A stretch of DNA of 64,000 bases from Rhodococcus sp. Leaf278 (GCF_001426085.1 NZ_LMRR01000002.1:307879-371878), one strand, 5' to 3'; positions 8,089 to 17,540 are shown, counted from the stretch's first letter. Notes: a model not told the origin generated them from the sequence alone. Numbers and translations are program-made.

Positions 8089-9321
8089 CTAGCGATCTCG
8101 ACGCCGAGCCACCGAGAATCCGAGAACGGAGATCATCGCGAGCGCGATGACGAACGCCCCGTACACCTCCACCGTCGTGCTGAGTCCCAAGCGGTGGACT
8201 GCCAGTCCGGCGACCACCGCGGGCACACTGAACGCGAGATAGCTGATGACGAAGGTCGTGGCGAAGACTCCGCCGCGCTGTGCGGCGGGAACGAGGGCAC
8301 CCAGTGTGCGCATTGCACCGAGAAAGGTTGCTCCCCAGCCCGATCCAGCAATCACCGCCCCGACGAAGTACAACACGATCGAGCCGATCTGCACCGACAC
8401 CAGAGTGAGTGCGACGCCGACCGCCAGCACCGTCGCCCCGATCATCATCACCGAGCGAGGAAACCCGTTGCGCACCACAGCAGCTGCAATCGAACCGGAA
8501 CCGAACAGCGCGAAGATCTCCAACCCGCCCACGATGTGGTTGTCGATGCCGAAGACGGTGCCGATGATCGACGGACCGAGCGAGAGATGGAACCCGCCGA
8601 GCGACCAGGTCGCGAACAGAGCGGGAGCGATAAGGAGAAACGGTGCCCGGACGGACTTCGGAATCGACGCTCGCGGCAGCAGCGTCGACGCGAGGTGGCG
8701 ACGGGAATCGAAGCCACGCATCGCAGACGTCTCCGGTACGAACAACAGCGCCACCGCAAGGACGAGCGCCGCGCCGATCAACAGGGCGAACACGAGGATT
8801 TCCGGTGCCGGTGCCAACTGCACCAGCAACCCGGCACCGAGCGCCCCGGACGCCAGGCCGAACGACGGGGCAACGCTGTTGAGCAACGGACCGGTAGCTA
8901 CGTTGGGTTGCAGATCGATGATGGCCGCACTCATCGCGCCCGTCGCCGCGCCTGCTGCGATTCCTTGCACGACGCGTGCCGCGATGAGGAGCGGCACACT
9001 GTCGGCGACGATGAAGAGCACCAGGCTGACGACCAGCAACAGCAGCGACGCGACCAGAATCGGCTTGCGCCCGATGTGATCCGACAGGCTGCCGACGACG
9101 AGCAACGTGAGCAGCAGAGCCAGGGCATACACGGCGAAGATGACCGTGAGCGTGATCGCGCTGAATCTCCAGGACTGCTGGTAGACCGGATACAACGGGG
9201 ACGGTGCCGCGGAGGACGCCATCAGCACGATGAAGGCAACGCCGACAACCCAGAAGGCGTACCGATGCGGCATCCTCGCCGCAGCCTTTCCGGCACTACC
9301 CCGCACGTCCACGTCGACCAT
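8089..9321 (-). CDS. MFS transporter, 12 membrane segments
   Basis: Major facilitator superfamily permease of 410 residues with about twelve hydrophobic segments. The loop 2-3 signature is VVGSLSDHIGRKPILVAS (DxxGRK type). A conserved RVVQGIAAGAATGAMSA segment resembles motif C/E of drug exporters. I chose the ATG at 9321 because GGAGGG lies 8 bases upstream; the longer TTG frame from 9366 has no comparable site. Probably an export pump of unknown substrate. It stands alone, in the same direction as mno but about 200 bases upstream of it. Confidence 0.85.
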   Translation of the reverse strand: MVDVDVRGSAGKAAARMPHRYAFWVVGVAFIVLMASSAAPSPLYPVYQQSWRFSAITLTVIFAVYALALLLTLLVVGSLSDHIGRKPILVASLLLLVVSLVLFIVADSVPLLIAARVVQGIAAGAATGAMSAAIIDLQPNVATGPLLNSVAPSFGLASGALGAGLLVQLAPAPEILVFALLIGAALVLAVALLFVPETSAMRGFDSRRHLASTLLPRASIPKSVRAPFLLIAPALFATWSLGGFHLSLGPSIIGTVFGIDNHIVGGLEIFALFGSGSIAAAVVRNGFPRSVMMIGATVLAVGVALTLVSVQIGSIVLYFVGAVIAGSGWGATFLGAMRTLGALVPAAQRGGVFATTFVISYLAFSVPAVVAGLAVHRLGLSTTVEVYGAFVIALAMISVLGFSVARRRDR

Positions 9322-9396
9322 GTGTTGTCCCTCCACCGCAGTGATCGTTACTTCAGTGAAGGACAACGCGTAGGAGAGAGTGGCATTCCCGAGGAC

Positions 9397-10173
9397 TCAG
9401 AATCCGTGTACTGCTGCGCCGTCGATCAGCAGCTGTCCTTCGCGATAACGCAGAGCACTGTCGGGCAACTCACCCTCTACCCCACTGAGCCACACCGATA
9501 CGCGACCGGTTCCGGAAGTCGCCGAACCGACCTCGTCGACCCGTCGGACGGTCTGGTTGGCCACGGCCTCGGCGCTGTCGAACATCGTCACCTCGGAGGG
9601 CAACTGCCCCGCGATCTCGTCGAGTACCAGCGGATAGTGCGTGCAACCCAGCACGACCGATTGGACGTCGTCGGGGGTGGCTGCCACGGCGGCGGTGATG
9701 GCGGCACCGATCCCACGCGCGTCACCGCGATCGATCGAGTCCGCCAGACCGTGGCACGCCACGGTCGTGACCCGTCGGTGCGAGGCGAACTCCTCGATCA
9801 AACGCGCTTGATACGCGCTCGCGGTCGTTGCTGCCGTCGCCCAGATCGCAATCCGATCCGTTACCGCCGCAGCGGGTTTGATCGCCGGCACGGTCCCCAC
9901 CACCGGCACGGAATCGCCCAGCGCGGCGCGAACGTGGTTCAGTGCCGTCACGCTGGCGGTATTGCACGGCAGCACCACCACCTCGGCACCGAGGTCGACA
10001 GAGTGCTGGGCCGTACCGACCACCCGATCGATGACCCAGCTGTCCGGCTTCGGGCCCCACGGGGCGTTGTCGGGGTCCATCATGAGCACCAGATCGAGCT
10101 CGGGACGCAGGCTGCGCAGCCGCGCGGCCGTCGGGAGCATTCCCAGCCCCGAGTCGATCAGTGCGACGATCAT
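9397..10173 (-). CDS. Aspartate/glutamate racemase-family protein (MurI-like)
   Basis: A 258-residue protein of the Asp/Glu racemase superfamily. Both catalytic cysteines are present, in LPCNTASV and LGCTHYPLV. The N-terminal loop is IDSGLGML where MurI has DSGVGG, and the second substrate loop reads MDPDNAPWGPK in place of the usual PYG motif, so it is a divergent paralogue and its substrate may not be glutamate. Its ATG overlaps the metB stop codon (ATGA), which makes it the second gene of a metB operon. Whether it racemises an amino acid linked to methionine metabolism is unknown. Confidence 0.75.
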   Translation of the reverse strand: MIVALIDSGLGMLPTAARLRSLRPELDLVLMMDPDNAPWGPKPDSWVIDRVVGTAQHSVDLGAEVVVLPCNTASVTALNHVRAALGDSVPVVGTVPAIKPAAAVTDRIAIWATAATTASAYQARLIEEFASHRRVTTVACHGLADSIDRGDARGIGAAITAAVAATPDDVQSVVLGCTHYPLVLDEIAGQLPSEVTMFDSAEAVANQTVRRVDEVGSATSGTGRVSVWLSGVEGELPDSALRYREGQLLIDGAAVHGF

Positions 10174-11342
10174 GCCAGCGCTTGCTCGACGTCACCGACC
10201 AGATCGGCACCGTCCTCGATGCCGACCGACAGCCGCACCAGGTCGTCGGGCACCTCGAGCAGCGAACCGGCAGTCGATGCGTGAGTCATTGCTCCGGGGT
10301 GTTCGATCAACGATTCCACGCCACCGAGCGACTCGGCGAGGGTGAAGATCTCGGTCTTCGCGCAGAAGTCGAGTGCAGCCTGCTTGCCGCCGGCCAGACG
10401 AACCGAGACCATCCCGCCGAAGCGTCGCATCTGCTTGGCAGCGACCGCGTGAGACGGGTGCGATTCGAGTCCGGGGTAGATGACCTGCGAGACAGCCGGG
10501 TGCCCGTCGAGGAATTCGACGATCTTTTCGGCGTTGTCGCTGTGCCGTTCCATCCGGAGGGCGAGGGTCTTGATGCCGCGCAGGGTCAGGAACGCGTCGA
10601 ACGGTCCCGGAACTCCGCCCGCGCCGTTCTGCAGGAACGCGAATGCCGTATCGAGCTCTTCACTGTCGGTCACCAACGCGCCGCCGACGACATCGGAGTG
10701 TCCGCCGATGTATTTGGTGGTCGAATGCAGCACCACATCCGCACCGAGCGACAGGGGCTGCTGCAGATAGGGCGAGGCGAACGTGTTGTCGACGACGATC
10801 TTGGCCCCACCCTCGTGGGCAACACCCGCGAGGGCCTCGATGTCTCCGACGTTGAGCAACGGGTTGGTGGGCGTCTCGACCCAGACGAGCTTCGTGTTCG
10901 GACGCATCGCCGCGCGAACCTCGTCGACGTCCGACACCGCGGCCACCGAGTACTCGATGCCCCACTGGGTGAAGACCTTGTCGATCAAGCGATACGTGCC
11001 GCCGTAGGCATCGTTGGGGATGACGAGATGGTCACCGGGACGCAGCGCCGAACGCAGCAGGCAGTCCGTCGCCGCCATGCCCGAGGAAAATGCGCGGCCG
11101 TAAGTGCCGGATTCGATGGCCGCGAGGTTGGCTTCGAGCGGCCGACGCGTCGGGTTGCCGGTGCGTGCGTACTCGAATCCGCTGCGCATGCCGCCGACGC
11201 CGTCCTGCGCGAAGGTGGAGCTGGCATAGATCGGCACGTTCACTGCACCGGTCAGCGGATCCGGCTCGTAGCCGGCGTGGACCGCCTTGGTGGAAAAGCC
11301 CTGCCAGGAGGTGTTGTCTGCCTTGCTGCGCTGCTCACTCAT
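10170..11342 (-). CDS. metB: Cystathionine gamma-synthase
   Basis: PLP enzyme of the Cys/Met metabolism family, 390 residues, the usual MetB length. It has the cofactor-binding SSGMAATD, the VWVETPTNPLL segment and the Schiff-base lysine in LHSTTKYIGGHSDVVGG. The C-terminus has the substrate-binding ESLIEHPGAMTHAST. It joins an activated homoserine ester with cysteine, or runs gamma-lyase type reactions. I chose the internal ATG at 11342 because it gives a normal N-terminus (MSEQRSKADN); the open frame continues to 11402 without family similarity. It is divergent from the acyl-CoA dehydrogenase gene across 81 bases, and cbs lies nearby. As I recall, M. tuberculosis also has metB near cbs. Confidence 0.92.
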   Translation of the reverse strand: MSEQRSKADNTSWQGFSTKAVHAGYEPDPLTGAVNVPIYASSTFAQDGVGGMRSGFEYARTGNPTRRPLEANLAAIESGTYGRAFSSGMAATDCLLRSALRPGDHLVIPNDAYGGTYRLIDKVFTQWGIEYSVAAVSDVDEVRAAMRPNTKLVWVETPTNPLLNVGDIEALAGVAHEGGAKIVVDNTFASPYLQQPLSLGADVVLHSTTKYIGGHSDVVGGALVTDSEELDTAFAFLQNGAGGVPGPFDAFLTLRGIKTLALRMERHSDNAEKIVEFLDGHPAVSQVIYPGLESHPSHAVAAKQMRRFGGMVSVRLAGGKQAALDFCAKTEIFTLAESLGGVESLIEHPGAMTHASTAGSLLEVPDDLVRLSVGIEDGADLVGDVEQALA

Positions 11343-11423
11343 GGCCTCCACACTAATCGGCCTGCTGCGCCCGGCGGGGGCGTGGGTAACCTGCGAAGAC
11401 AACCCCCAGCGGAAAGAGGCACC

Positions 11424-12596
11424 GTGGCCAACTCCCAGAGCGTCGACGAACTGTTCGCGATCGATTCACTCCTCGACGACGAGGAACGCCAGATCCGGGA
11501 CACCGTGCGCAAGTTCGGCAACGAGCGCATCCGTCCGCACATCGCCGACTGGTTCGAAGAGGGCACGGTGCCGGCTCGTGAACTGGCCAAGGAACTGGGC
11601 TCGCTCGGCCTGCTCGGCATGCACCTCGAGGGCTACGGTTGCGCCGGAACATCCGCGACGGCATACGGCCTGGCCTGCCTCGAACTCGAAGCCATCGACT
11701 CCGGCATCCGCTCACTGGTGTCGGTGCAGGGCTCGTTGGCGATGTTCGCCATCTGGAAGTACGGCTCCGAAGAGCAGAAGCAGCAATGGCTCCCGGGAAT
11801 GGCCGAGGGGTCGCTGATCGGCTGCTTCGGACTCACCGAGGCCGACTACGGGTCCAACCCCGGCGGCATGCTCACTCGTGCCAAGCGCGACGGTGACGAC
11901 TGGATCCTCAACGGCAGCAAGATGTGGATCACCAACGGACCGGTCGCCGACGTCGCCGTCGTATGGGCCCAGACCGACGACAAGGTCCGGGGTTTCGTCG
12001 TACCGACCGACACGCCGGGATTCACCGCCAACACGGTCAAGAAGAAGCTCTCGCTGCGTGCCTCGGTCACGGGCGAGTTGGTGTTCGACGACACCCGACT
12101 CCCTGCCGACGCGATGCTGCCCGAGGCCCGCGGCCTGAGCGGGCCGTTGAGCTGCCTCAACGAGGCACGCTTCGGCATCATTTTCGGCGCGATGGGTGCC
12201 GCTCGCGACTGCCTGGAAGCCGCAGTCGAGTACTCGCAGACCCGAAACATCTTCGACAAGCCGTTGGCCGGTTATCAGCTGACGCAGGCGAAGATAGCGA
12301 ACATGGCGCTGGAACTGGGTAAGGGCGAGTTGCTCGCAATCCACCTCGGCCGGTTGAAGGATGCGGGCGAGTTGAAGCCCGAGCAGGTGAGCATCGGCAA
12401 GCTGAACAACGTCCGCGAAGCCATCGACATTGCCCGCGAATGCCGAACGATATTGGCAGCCAACGGAATCACCCTCGAATACCCGGCGCTGCGACACGCC
12501 AACAACCTCGAATCCGTGCTGACGTACGAGGGCACGTCCGAGGTCCACCAATTGATCGTCGGAAAGGCATTGACCGGAATCGACGCATTCCGCTAA
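11424..12596 (+). CDS. gcdH: Acyl-CoA dehydrogenase, glutaryl-CoA dehydrogenase type
   Basis: FAD-dependent acyl-CoA dehydrogenase of 390 residues. It follows glutaryl-CoA dehydrogenase more closely than general acyl-CoA dehydrogenases: LTEADYGSNPGG, GSKMWITNGPVADV, KLSLRASVTGELVFDD, ARFGIIFGAMGAARDCLE and the C-terminal TYEGTSEVHQLIVGKALTG with the catalytic base Glu. The expected reaction is glutaryl-CoA to crotonyl-CoA with CO2 release, in lysine and tryptophan breakdown. The GTG start has a perfect GGAAAGAGG site 5 bases upstream; the upstream open frame is the antisense of metB. No glutarate genes are beside it. Confidence 0.85.
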   Translation: MANSQSVDELFAIDSLLDDEERQIRDTVRKFGNERIRPHIADWFEEGTVPARELAKELGSLGLLGMHLEGYGCAGTSATAYGLACLELEAIDSGIRSLVSVQGSLAMFAIWKYGSEEQKQQWLPGMAEGSLIGCFGLTEADYGSNPGGMLTRAKRDGDDWILNGSKMWITNGPVADVAVVWAQTDDKVRGFVVPTDTPGFTANTVKKKLSLRASVTGELVFDDTRLPADAMLPEARGLSGPLSCLNEARFGIIFGAMGAARDCLEAAVEYSQTRNIFDKPLAGYQLTQAKIANMALELGKGELLAIHLGRLKDAGELKPEQVSIGKLNNVREAIDIARECRTILAANGITLEYPALRHANNLESVLTYEGTSEVHQLIVGKALTGIDAFR

Positions 12597-12605
12597 GGCA
12601 TCATT

Positions 12606-12651
12606 GTCGTGCGCGTTTTGCATTCTTCTGGGTACGCAAAACGCGCACGAC
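12606..12651. repeat. Intergenic palindrome, type A copy 1
   Basis: Perfect 16-bp arms GTCGTGCGCGTTTTGC (12606-12621) and the complement (12636-12651) around a 14-base loop, between the convergent gcdH and cbs genes. It may terminate both. A nearly identical palindrome occurs at 19139 between divergent genes, where termination is not expected, so a dispersed element is possible. Confidence 0.7.
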
Positions 12652-12653
12652 GG

Positions 12654-14039
12654 TCAGGCACCCTTGCTGAGAAACCCGAGCAGATCGTGGCGAGTGATGA
12701 CGCCGACGGGCTTGCCTTCTTCGACCACCATCAGCGCATCGGACTCACCGAGTGCCTTGGTGGCGTCGGAGACGGTTTCCCCGGCACCGATCAGGGGGAA
12801 CGGCTCACTCATGTGCTTGGCGACCGGATCGGCCAGCGCGGCGCGACCCTCGAAGACGGCGCTGAGCAGATCCCGCTCGGTGACGCTGCCGGCAACCTCG
12901 CCTGCCATGACGGGTGGCTCGGCTCCGACGACCGGCATCTGGGAAACGCCGTACTCGCGCAGGATCTCGATGGCGTCACGCACGGTCTCGGACGGGTGGG
13001 TGTGCACCAGATCCGGCAGGGCACCGGACTTTCCGCGCAACACTTCGCCGACCGACGTCTCGTGGGTCTTGCCGTCCAACCGCGAACGCAGGAATCCGTA
13101 CGACGACATCCACGAGTCGTTGAAGATCTTCGCCAGGTAGCCGCGGCCACCGTCGGGAAGCAACACGACGACCAAGGCGTCGGGACCTTCGCGCTCGGCA
13201 ACCTGGATTGCGGCAACGGCGGCCATACCGCACGAGCCGCCGACCAGCAGGCCTTCCTCGCGGGCGAGGCGACGGGTCATGTCGAAGGAGTCGTTGTCGG
13301 AGACGGCGATGATCTCGTCCGGGATGGACGGGTCGTAGGCCGTCGGCCAGAAGTCCTCGCCGACACCTTCGACGAGGTACGGACGCCCGGTTCCGCCGGA
13401 GTAGACCGAGCCCTCGGGGTCGACGCCAATGACCTTGACCTTGCCGCCGGAGACCTCCTTGAGGTACTTGCCGGTGCCGGAGATGGTGCCGCCGGTGCCG
13501 ACGCCTGCGACGAAGTGCGTGATCTTGCCGTCGGTGTCGGCCCAGATCTCGGGACCGGTGGTCTCGTAATGGCTGGCCGGGCCGGCCGGGTTGGCGTACT
13601 GGTTGGGCTTCCACGCTCCGTCGATCTCGCGAACGAGTCGATCGGAGACGCTGTAGTAGCTGTTGGGGTCCTCGGGCGCGACAGCCGTCGGGCAGACGAC
13701 GACCTCTGCTCCGTAGGCGCGCAGCACGTTGCGCTTGTCCTCACCGACCTTGTCGGGGCACACGAACACACACTTGTAGCCGCGCTGCTGTGCGACGAGC
13801 GCGAGACCGACGCCGGTGTTTCCGGACGTGGGCTCGACGATGGTGCCGCCGGGCTTCAATTCGCCGGACGCTTCGGCCGCGTCGATCATCTTCACGGCGA
13901 TGCGGTCCTTGGACGAACCACCCGGGTTGAGGTATTCGATCTTGGCCGCGACCGTGCCTGCCCCGTCGCCGATGACGGAGGACAACTTCACCAACGGGGT
14001 GTTGCCGATGAGTTCGGTGATGTGCTGTGCGATGCGCAT
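12654..14039 (-). CDS. cbs: Cystathionine beta-synthase
   Basis: PLP enzyme of 461 residues. The catalytic domain (about 1-320) has the PLP lysine in NPGGSSKDRIAVKM, EPTSGNTGVGLAL and the phosphate loop GVGTGGTISGTGKYL. Two C-terminal CBS repeats (about 340-460) include QMPVVGAEPPVMAGEV and GVITRHDLLGFL. It condenses serine with homocysteine to cystathionine in the transsulfuration route, and the CBS pair may bind S-adenosylmethionine or adenylates. It lacks the haem-binding N-terminal extension of the animal enzyme. With metB nearby, the cell can move sulfur in both directions. It is convergent with gcdH. Confidence 0.93.
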   Translation of the reverse strand: MRIAQHITELIGNTPLVKLSSVIGDGAGTVAAKIEYLNPGGSSKDRIAVKMIDAAEASGELKPGGTIVEPTSGNTGVGLALVAQQRGYKCVFVCPDKVGEDKRNVLRAYGAEVVVCPTAVAPEDPNSYYSVSDRLVREIDGAWKPNQYANPAGPASHYETTGPEIWADTDGKITHFVAGVGTGGTISGTGKYLKEVSGGKVKVIGVDPEGSVYSGGTGRPYLVEGVGEDFWPTAYDPSIPDEIIAVSDNDSFDMTRRLAREEGLLVGGSCGMAAVAAIQVAEREGPDALVVVLLPDGGRGYLAKIFNDSWMSSYGFLRSRLDGKTHETSVGEVLRGKSGALPDLVHTHPSETVRDAIEILREYGVSQMPVVGAEPPVMAGEVAGSVTERDLLSAVFEGRAALADPVAKHMSEPFPLIGAGETVSDATKALGESDALMVVEEGKPVGVITRHDLLGFLSKGA

Positions 14040-14134
14040 TGCACCATCTTCCCAGATGGAGCTATTCGACTCTCGGCCACCGCTACGGACACCCGCATAC
14101 GATGGTGTGAGGGCACGACGAGAGGGATCGATCT

Positions 14135-15148
14135 GTGACGGCGAGCGGATGGCGCACCGCTGCGAAAGCGAGCGCCGCGACGGTACTTGCGGGCTCCGGA
14201 GCAGGGACTGCGTCCTGGGCGGCCTATCGACATCTCATGGGGCAGGCCGCTGCGGCACGCGGCGTCATCGGCCGCAACATAGCCAAGCCGCCCGAGGCCG
14301 ACGGGGTCTACACCGCTGGTTGCGCGGCCCCCGAACGGTGGCGACTGGGAAGTTCAGCAGATATTCATCTGATGATCTTCGGCGACTCCACGGCCGCGGG
14401 CGTCGGCTGCACCGTCGCCGACGAGGTTCCCGGCGTTCTGCTGGCACGCGGTTTGGCCGACGAAACGGGACAGCGAATCCGATTGAGTACCAAGGCGATT
14501 GCGGGTGCCACCTCCAAGGGGCTCGAAGGTCAGGTCGACGCGATGTTCGTCGCCGGGCCACCGCCCGATGCCGCAGTGATCTTCATCGGCGCGAACGACG
14601 TGACCAAGAAATTCTCCGTTCCCGCATCGGCGGCCAGACTGGGCGACGCGGTCGAGCGGTTGACGGCCAAGGGCTGTGTGGTCGCAGTGGGCACGTGCCC
14701 CGATCTCGGTGTCGTGACGGCCATTCCTCAGCCGCTGCGCACCGTCGTCCGCAATTGGGGTCGCCGCCTGGCACACGCCCAGACGGCCAGGACGCTCGGT
14801 GCCGGTGGCCATCCCGTCGCGCTGGCAGACCTGCTCGCGCCGGAATTTCTCGCCGCCCCCGACACGATGTTCTCGGCGGACCGCTTTCACCCCTCGGCCG
14901 CGGGCTACGAACTCGCCGCCCAGCAGATTCTGCCGGTACTCGCGTCCGCGTTGGGCGTGTGGCACGGCGGTCCTCTGCCCGAGCTTCCGACGGTCTCGGC
15001 CGCCGCCGAGTCACGTAAGGCCATCCCCCGCGCCACGGCCGCACTCGACCGATTCCTGCGGAGAAGAACCGCCGAGCTCGATGCCGAGATAGTCACTGCG
15101 TCGGAGGATCTCGTACGTCGTGCCAACGTCGATTCGTCGGGGTTGTAG
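14135..15148 (+). CDS. Exported SGNH/GDSL-type hydrolase
   Basis: A 337-residue SGNH-family esterase. An N-terminal hydrophobic segment (about 10-35) looks like a signal or anchor. The catalytic blocks are LMIFGDSTAAGVG (Ser of GDS), the oxyanion Gly in AIAGATSKGL, IFIGANDVTKK (GxND) and the Asp/His pair in SADRFHPSAAGYELAA. The C-terminal 80 residues form a helical extension. The GTG start follows AGAGGGA. By recall, M. tuberculosis has an equivalent gene (Rv1075c) between fadA3 and cbs, the same neighbours as here. It probably cleaves a lipid or ester in the envelope. Confidence 0.85.
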   Translation: MTASGWRTAAKASAATVLAGSGAGTASWAAYRHLMGQAAAARGVIGRNIAKPPEADGVYTAGCAAPERWRLGSSADIHLMIFGDSTAAGVGCTVADEVPGVLLARGLADETGQRIRLSTKAIAGATSKGLEGQVDAMFVAGPPPDAAVIFIGANDVTKKFSVPASAARLGDAVERLTAKGCVVAVGTCPDLGVVTAIPQPLRTVVRNWGRRLAHAQTARTLGAGGHPVALADLLAPEFLAAPDTMFSADRFHPSAAGYELAAQQILPVLASALGVWHGGPLPELPTVSAAAESRKAIPRATAALDRFLRRRTAELDAEIVTASEDLVRRANVDSSGL

Positions 15149-15211
15149 GTTCGGTCAGGAGGCATCGCCTACTCGGCGGTAGCAGAGCAGATTCGATCAG
15201 AAGGAGATCAC

Positions 15212-16432
15212 ATGCCAGAGGCAGTCATCGTCGCCACCGCGCGCTCACCGATCGGCAGGGCGATGAAGGGGTCGCTCAAGGACATTCGTCCCGACGACCT
15301 CACCGCACAGATGGTCGCCGCTGCGCTGGCCAAGGTGCCCTCGCTCGACCCGAAGGACATCGACGACCTGCTCCTGGGCTGCGGTCTGCCCGGTGGCATG
15401 CAGGGCAACAACCTTGCCCGCATCGTCGCGGTTCAGCTCGGCTACGACTCACTGCCCGGTACGACGATCACGCGTTACTGCTCGTCTTCGCTGCAGACCA
15501 CCCGGATGGCCCTGCACGCGATCAAGGCAGGCGAGGGTGACGTGTTCATCTCCGCCGGTGTCGAGAGTGTGTCCAGCTTCATCCACGGCAGCTCCGACTC
15601 GCTGCCCGAGAGCCACAATCCGATCTTCGTCGACGCCGAAGCGCGTACCAAGAAGGCACAGGAAGAGGGCGCGGACAGCTGGACCGATCCCCGTGAGAAC
15701 GGCGAACTCCCCGACGCATACATCGCGATGGGACAGACCGCCGAGAACGTCGCGCTGCTCACCGGCATCACCCGTGAGGATCAGGACCACTGGGGCGTGC
15801 GCAGCCAGAACCGCGCCGAAGAGGCCATCAACGCCGGCTTCTTCGAGCGGGAGATCACCCCGGTGACCCTGCCCGACGGCACCGTCGTCAACACCGACGA
15901 CGGCCCTCGCGCCGGCACCACCTACGAGAAGATCAGCCAGCTCAAGCCGGTCTTCCGCCCCAACGGCACCATCACCGCGGGCAACGCCTGCCCGCTCAAC
16001 GACGGTGCCGCAGCGCTCGTCATCATGAGCGACACCAAGGCCAAGGAACTGGGCCTGACGCCGTTGGCTCGCATCGTCTCCACCGGAGTCACCGGCACGT
16101 CCCCCGAGATCATGGGTCTCGGACCCATCGAGGCCACCCGCAAGGCGCTGAAGATCGCGGGCATGTCGATCTCCGACATCGACCTGTTCGAGATCAACGA
16201 GGCCTTTGCTGTTCAGGTCCTCGGCTCGGCACGCGACCTCGGCATCGAGGAGGACAAGCTCAACGTCTCCGGCGGTGCCATCGCCATCGGCCACCCGTTC
16301 GGTATGACCGGTGCCCGCATCACCACCACGCTGCTGAACAACCTGACCACACAGGACAAGACGTTCGGCGTCGAGACCATGTGCGTCGGCGGCGGCATGG
16401 GCATGGCCATGGTGCTGGAACGCCTGAGCTGA
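15212..16432 (+). CDS. fadA: Acetyl-CoA acetyltransferase (thiolase)
   Basis: Thiolase of 406 residues. The nucleophile Cys is in ITRYCSSSLQTTRMA, the loop NEAFAVQVL carries the catalytic Asn-Glu, IAIGHPFGMTGARIT contains the active-site His, and the final Cys is in ETMCVGGGMGMAM. It cleaves 3-ketoacyl-CoA or condenses two acetyl-CoA. A strong AGAAGGAGA ribosome site precedes the ATG. It follows the GDSL hydrolase gene by 63 bases in the same direction. A bidirectional terminator closes the unit. Confidence 0.92.
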   Translation: MPEAVIVATARSPIGRAMKGSLKDIRPDDLTAQMVAAALAKVPSLDPKDIDDLLLGCGLPGGMQGNNLARIVAVQLGYDSLPGTTITRYCSSSLQTTRMALHAIKAGEGDVFISAGVESVSSFIHGSSDSLPESHNPIFVDAEARTKKAQEEGADSWTDPRENGELPDAYIAMGQTAENVALLTGITREDQDHWGVRSQNRAEEAINAGFFEREITPVTLPDGTVVNTDDGPRAGTTYEKISQLKPVFRPNGTITAGNACPLNDGAAALVIMSDTKAKELGLTPLARIVSTGVTGTSPEIMGLGPIEATRKALKIAGMSISDIDLFEINEAFAVQVLGSARDLGIEEDKLNVSGGAIAIGHPFGMTGARITTTLLNNLTTQDKTFGVETMCVGGGMGMAMVLERLS

Positions 16433-16445
16433 CCCCTGGCAACGA

Positions 16446-16483
16446 AAAAGCCCCGCCCTCCTCGAAGGAGTGGCGGGGCTTTT
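16446..16483. terminator. Bidirectional terminator between fadA and the Bax-inhibitor gene
   Basis: AAAAGCCCCGCC paired with GGCGGGGCTTTT around an inner CTCCT/AGGAG stem. A-run and T-run flanks make it a classical intrinsic terminator on both strands, between convergent genes. Confidence 0.9.
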
Positions 16484-16493
16484 CGCGTAGGTA

Positions 16494-17342
16494 CTAGTCG
16501 TTCTGGAAGTAGCTCAGCAGACGCAGGATCTCGACGTACAGCCAGACCAGGGTGATGGTCAGACCCAGGGCGACGCCCCAGGCTGCCTTCTCCGGTGCCT
16601 GCGCACGGATCAGCTGATCGGCCTGGTCGAAGTCCAACAGGAAGCTGAACGCCGCGATGCCGATGCAGACGAGGCTGAAGATGATGGCCAGCGGTCCGCC
16701 CGACCGAAGTCCGAAGCCGTCTTCCATGAAGAAGCTGGCAACGAGGTTGCCGAGCATGAGGACGACGACACCGATGAGTGCGCCGACGACCATGCGGGTC
16801 AGGCGCGGGGTGACACGAATCGCGCCGGTCTTGTAGACGATCAGCATGCCGAAGAACACGCCGAAGGTTCCGAGGACGGCCTGACCGATGAGGGCAGATC
16901 CACCGACCCCACCGAACTCGACACCGGTGAACATCAGTGACAGTGCGCCGAGGAACACGCCTTCGGCGGCGGCGTAGGCGAGGACGATTGCCTTGTTGTC
17001 CATCTTGCGACCGAAGGTCGCGAACATGACCAGGCCGAAGCCGATCAAGCCGCCGCCGATCACGAACGGGATGGCCAAGTCGGTGTTGTTGGAGACGAGG
17101 AGGTACGAGATGATCGCCGTCACGCTCAGCACACCGAGGGTGATGCCGGTCTTGGTGACGACGTCGTCGATCGTCATGGCCCGCTGTGCGGGCTGCGTGG
17201 TGTACGGATCGGCCTGCGTTCCGGGATGCTGGCCGAAGGTCGCGGCCTGCGAGGCTCCAGCCGTCGCAGATCCGAATGTGGCGTAGCCGCCGCCCTGCTG
17301 CTTGGGCAGGTTGCGGAACACCGGGTTGCTGGAGGTGCGCAC
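16494..17342 (-). CDS. Bax inhibitor-1/YccA family membrane protein
   Basis: A 282-residue integral membrane protein. A hydrophilic N-terminus of about 90 residues, rich in Gly, Gln and Thr, precedes seven hydrophobic segments with the family pattern (YAAAEGVFLGALSLMF; FDQADQLIRAQAPEKAAWG near the end). I chose the GTG at 17342 because GAAGGGAAGAG lies just upstream and the product then begins RTSSNPVFRNLP; longer frames to 17459 lack a ribosome site. Family members form pH-sensitive ion leaks or interact with proteases; the role in Actinobacteria is not established. It ends at the shared terminator with fadA. Confidence 0.88.
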   Translation of the reverse strand: MRTSSNPVFRNLPKQQGGGYATFGSATAGASQAATFGQHPGTQADPYTTQPAQRAMTIDDVVTKTGITLGVLSVTAIISYLLVSNNTDLAIPFVIGGGLIGFGLVMFATFGRKMDNKAIVLAYAAAEGVFLGALSLMFTGVEFGGVGGSALIGQAVLGTFGVFFGMLIVYKTGAIRVTPRLTRMVVGALIGVVVLMLGNLVASFFMEDGFGLRSGGPLAIIFSLVCIGIAAFSFLLDFDQADQLIRAQAPEKAAWGVALGLTITLVWLYVEILRLLSYFQND

Positions 17343-17540
17343 CGTGTCTCTTCCCTTCGTAAGTTCTGATCCCCATCCGGGGATCTCCCCGTCGGTCATC
17401 AGTAGAACGTCTGACATCCGGACAAAAGTTCCCGAGCGGGGAACTTCTACGACGGACAAAACGGACTCTACCGGCTACACCCTCGACACGCGGCGACGAC
17501 CGCGTGTGTGACACCGAATCGAAACGGGCACTATGAGGAA

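Noticed and set aside
7909..10284. A 791-codon open frame on the plus strand
   Set aside because: It lies antisense to the MFS and racemase genes, is rich in Arg, His, Asp and Gln and has no domain; typical shadow frame of high-GC genes.
10161..11423. N-terminal extension of the acyl-CoA dehydrogenase to 811 residues
   Set aside because: The extra part is antisense to metB and has no family match; the GTG at 11424 has a strong ribosome site and gives the usual length.
11424..12596. Placing the glutaryl-CoA dehydrogenase in the 2-monooxygenase pathway
   Set aside because: It would fit lysine breakdown via glutarate, but lies over 20 kb away beside metB and cbs, with no glutarate-CoA ligase or transferase nearby.
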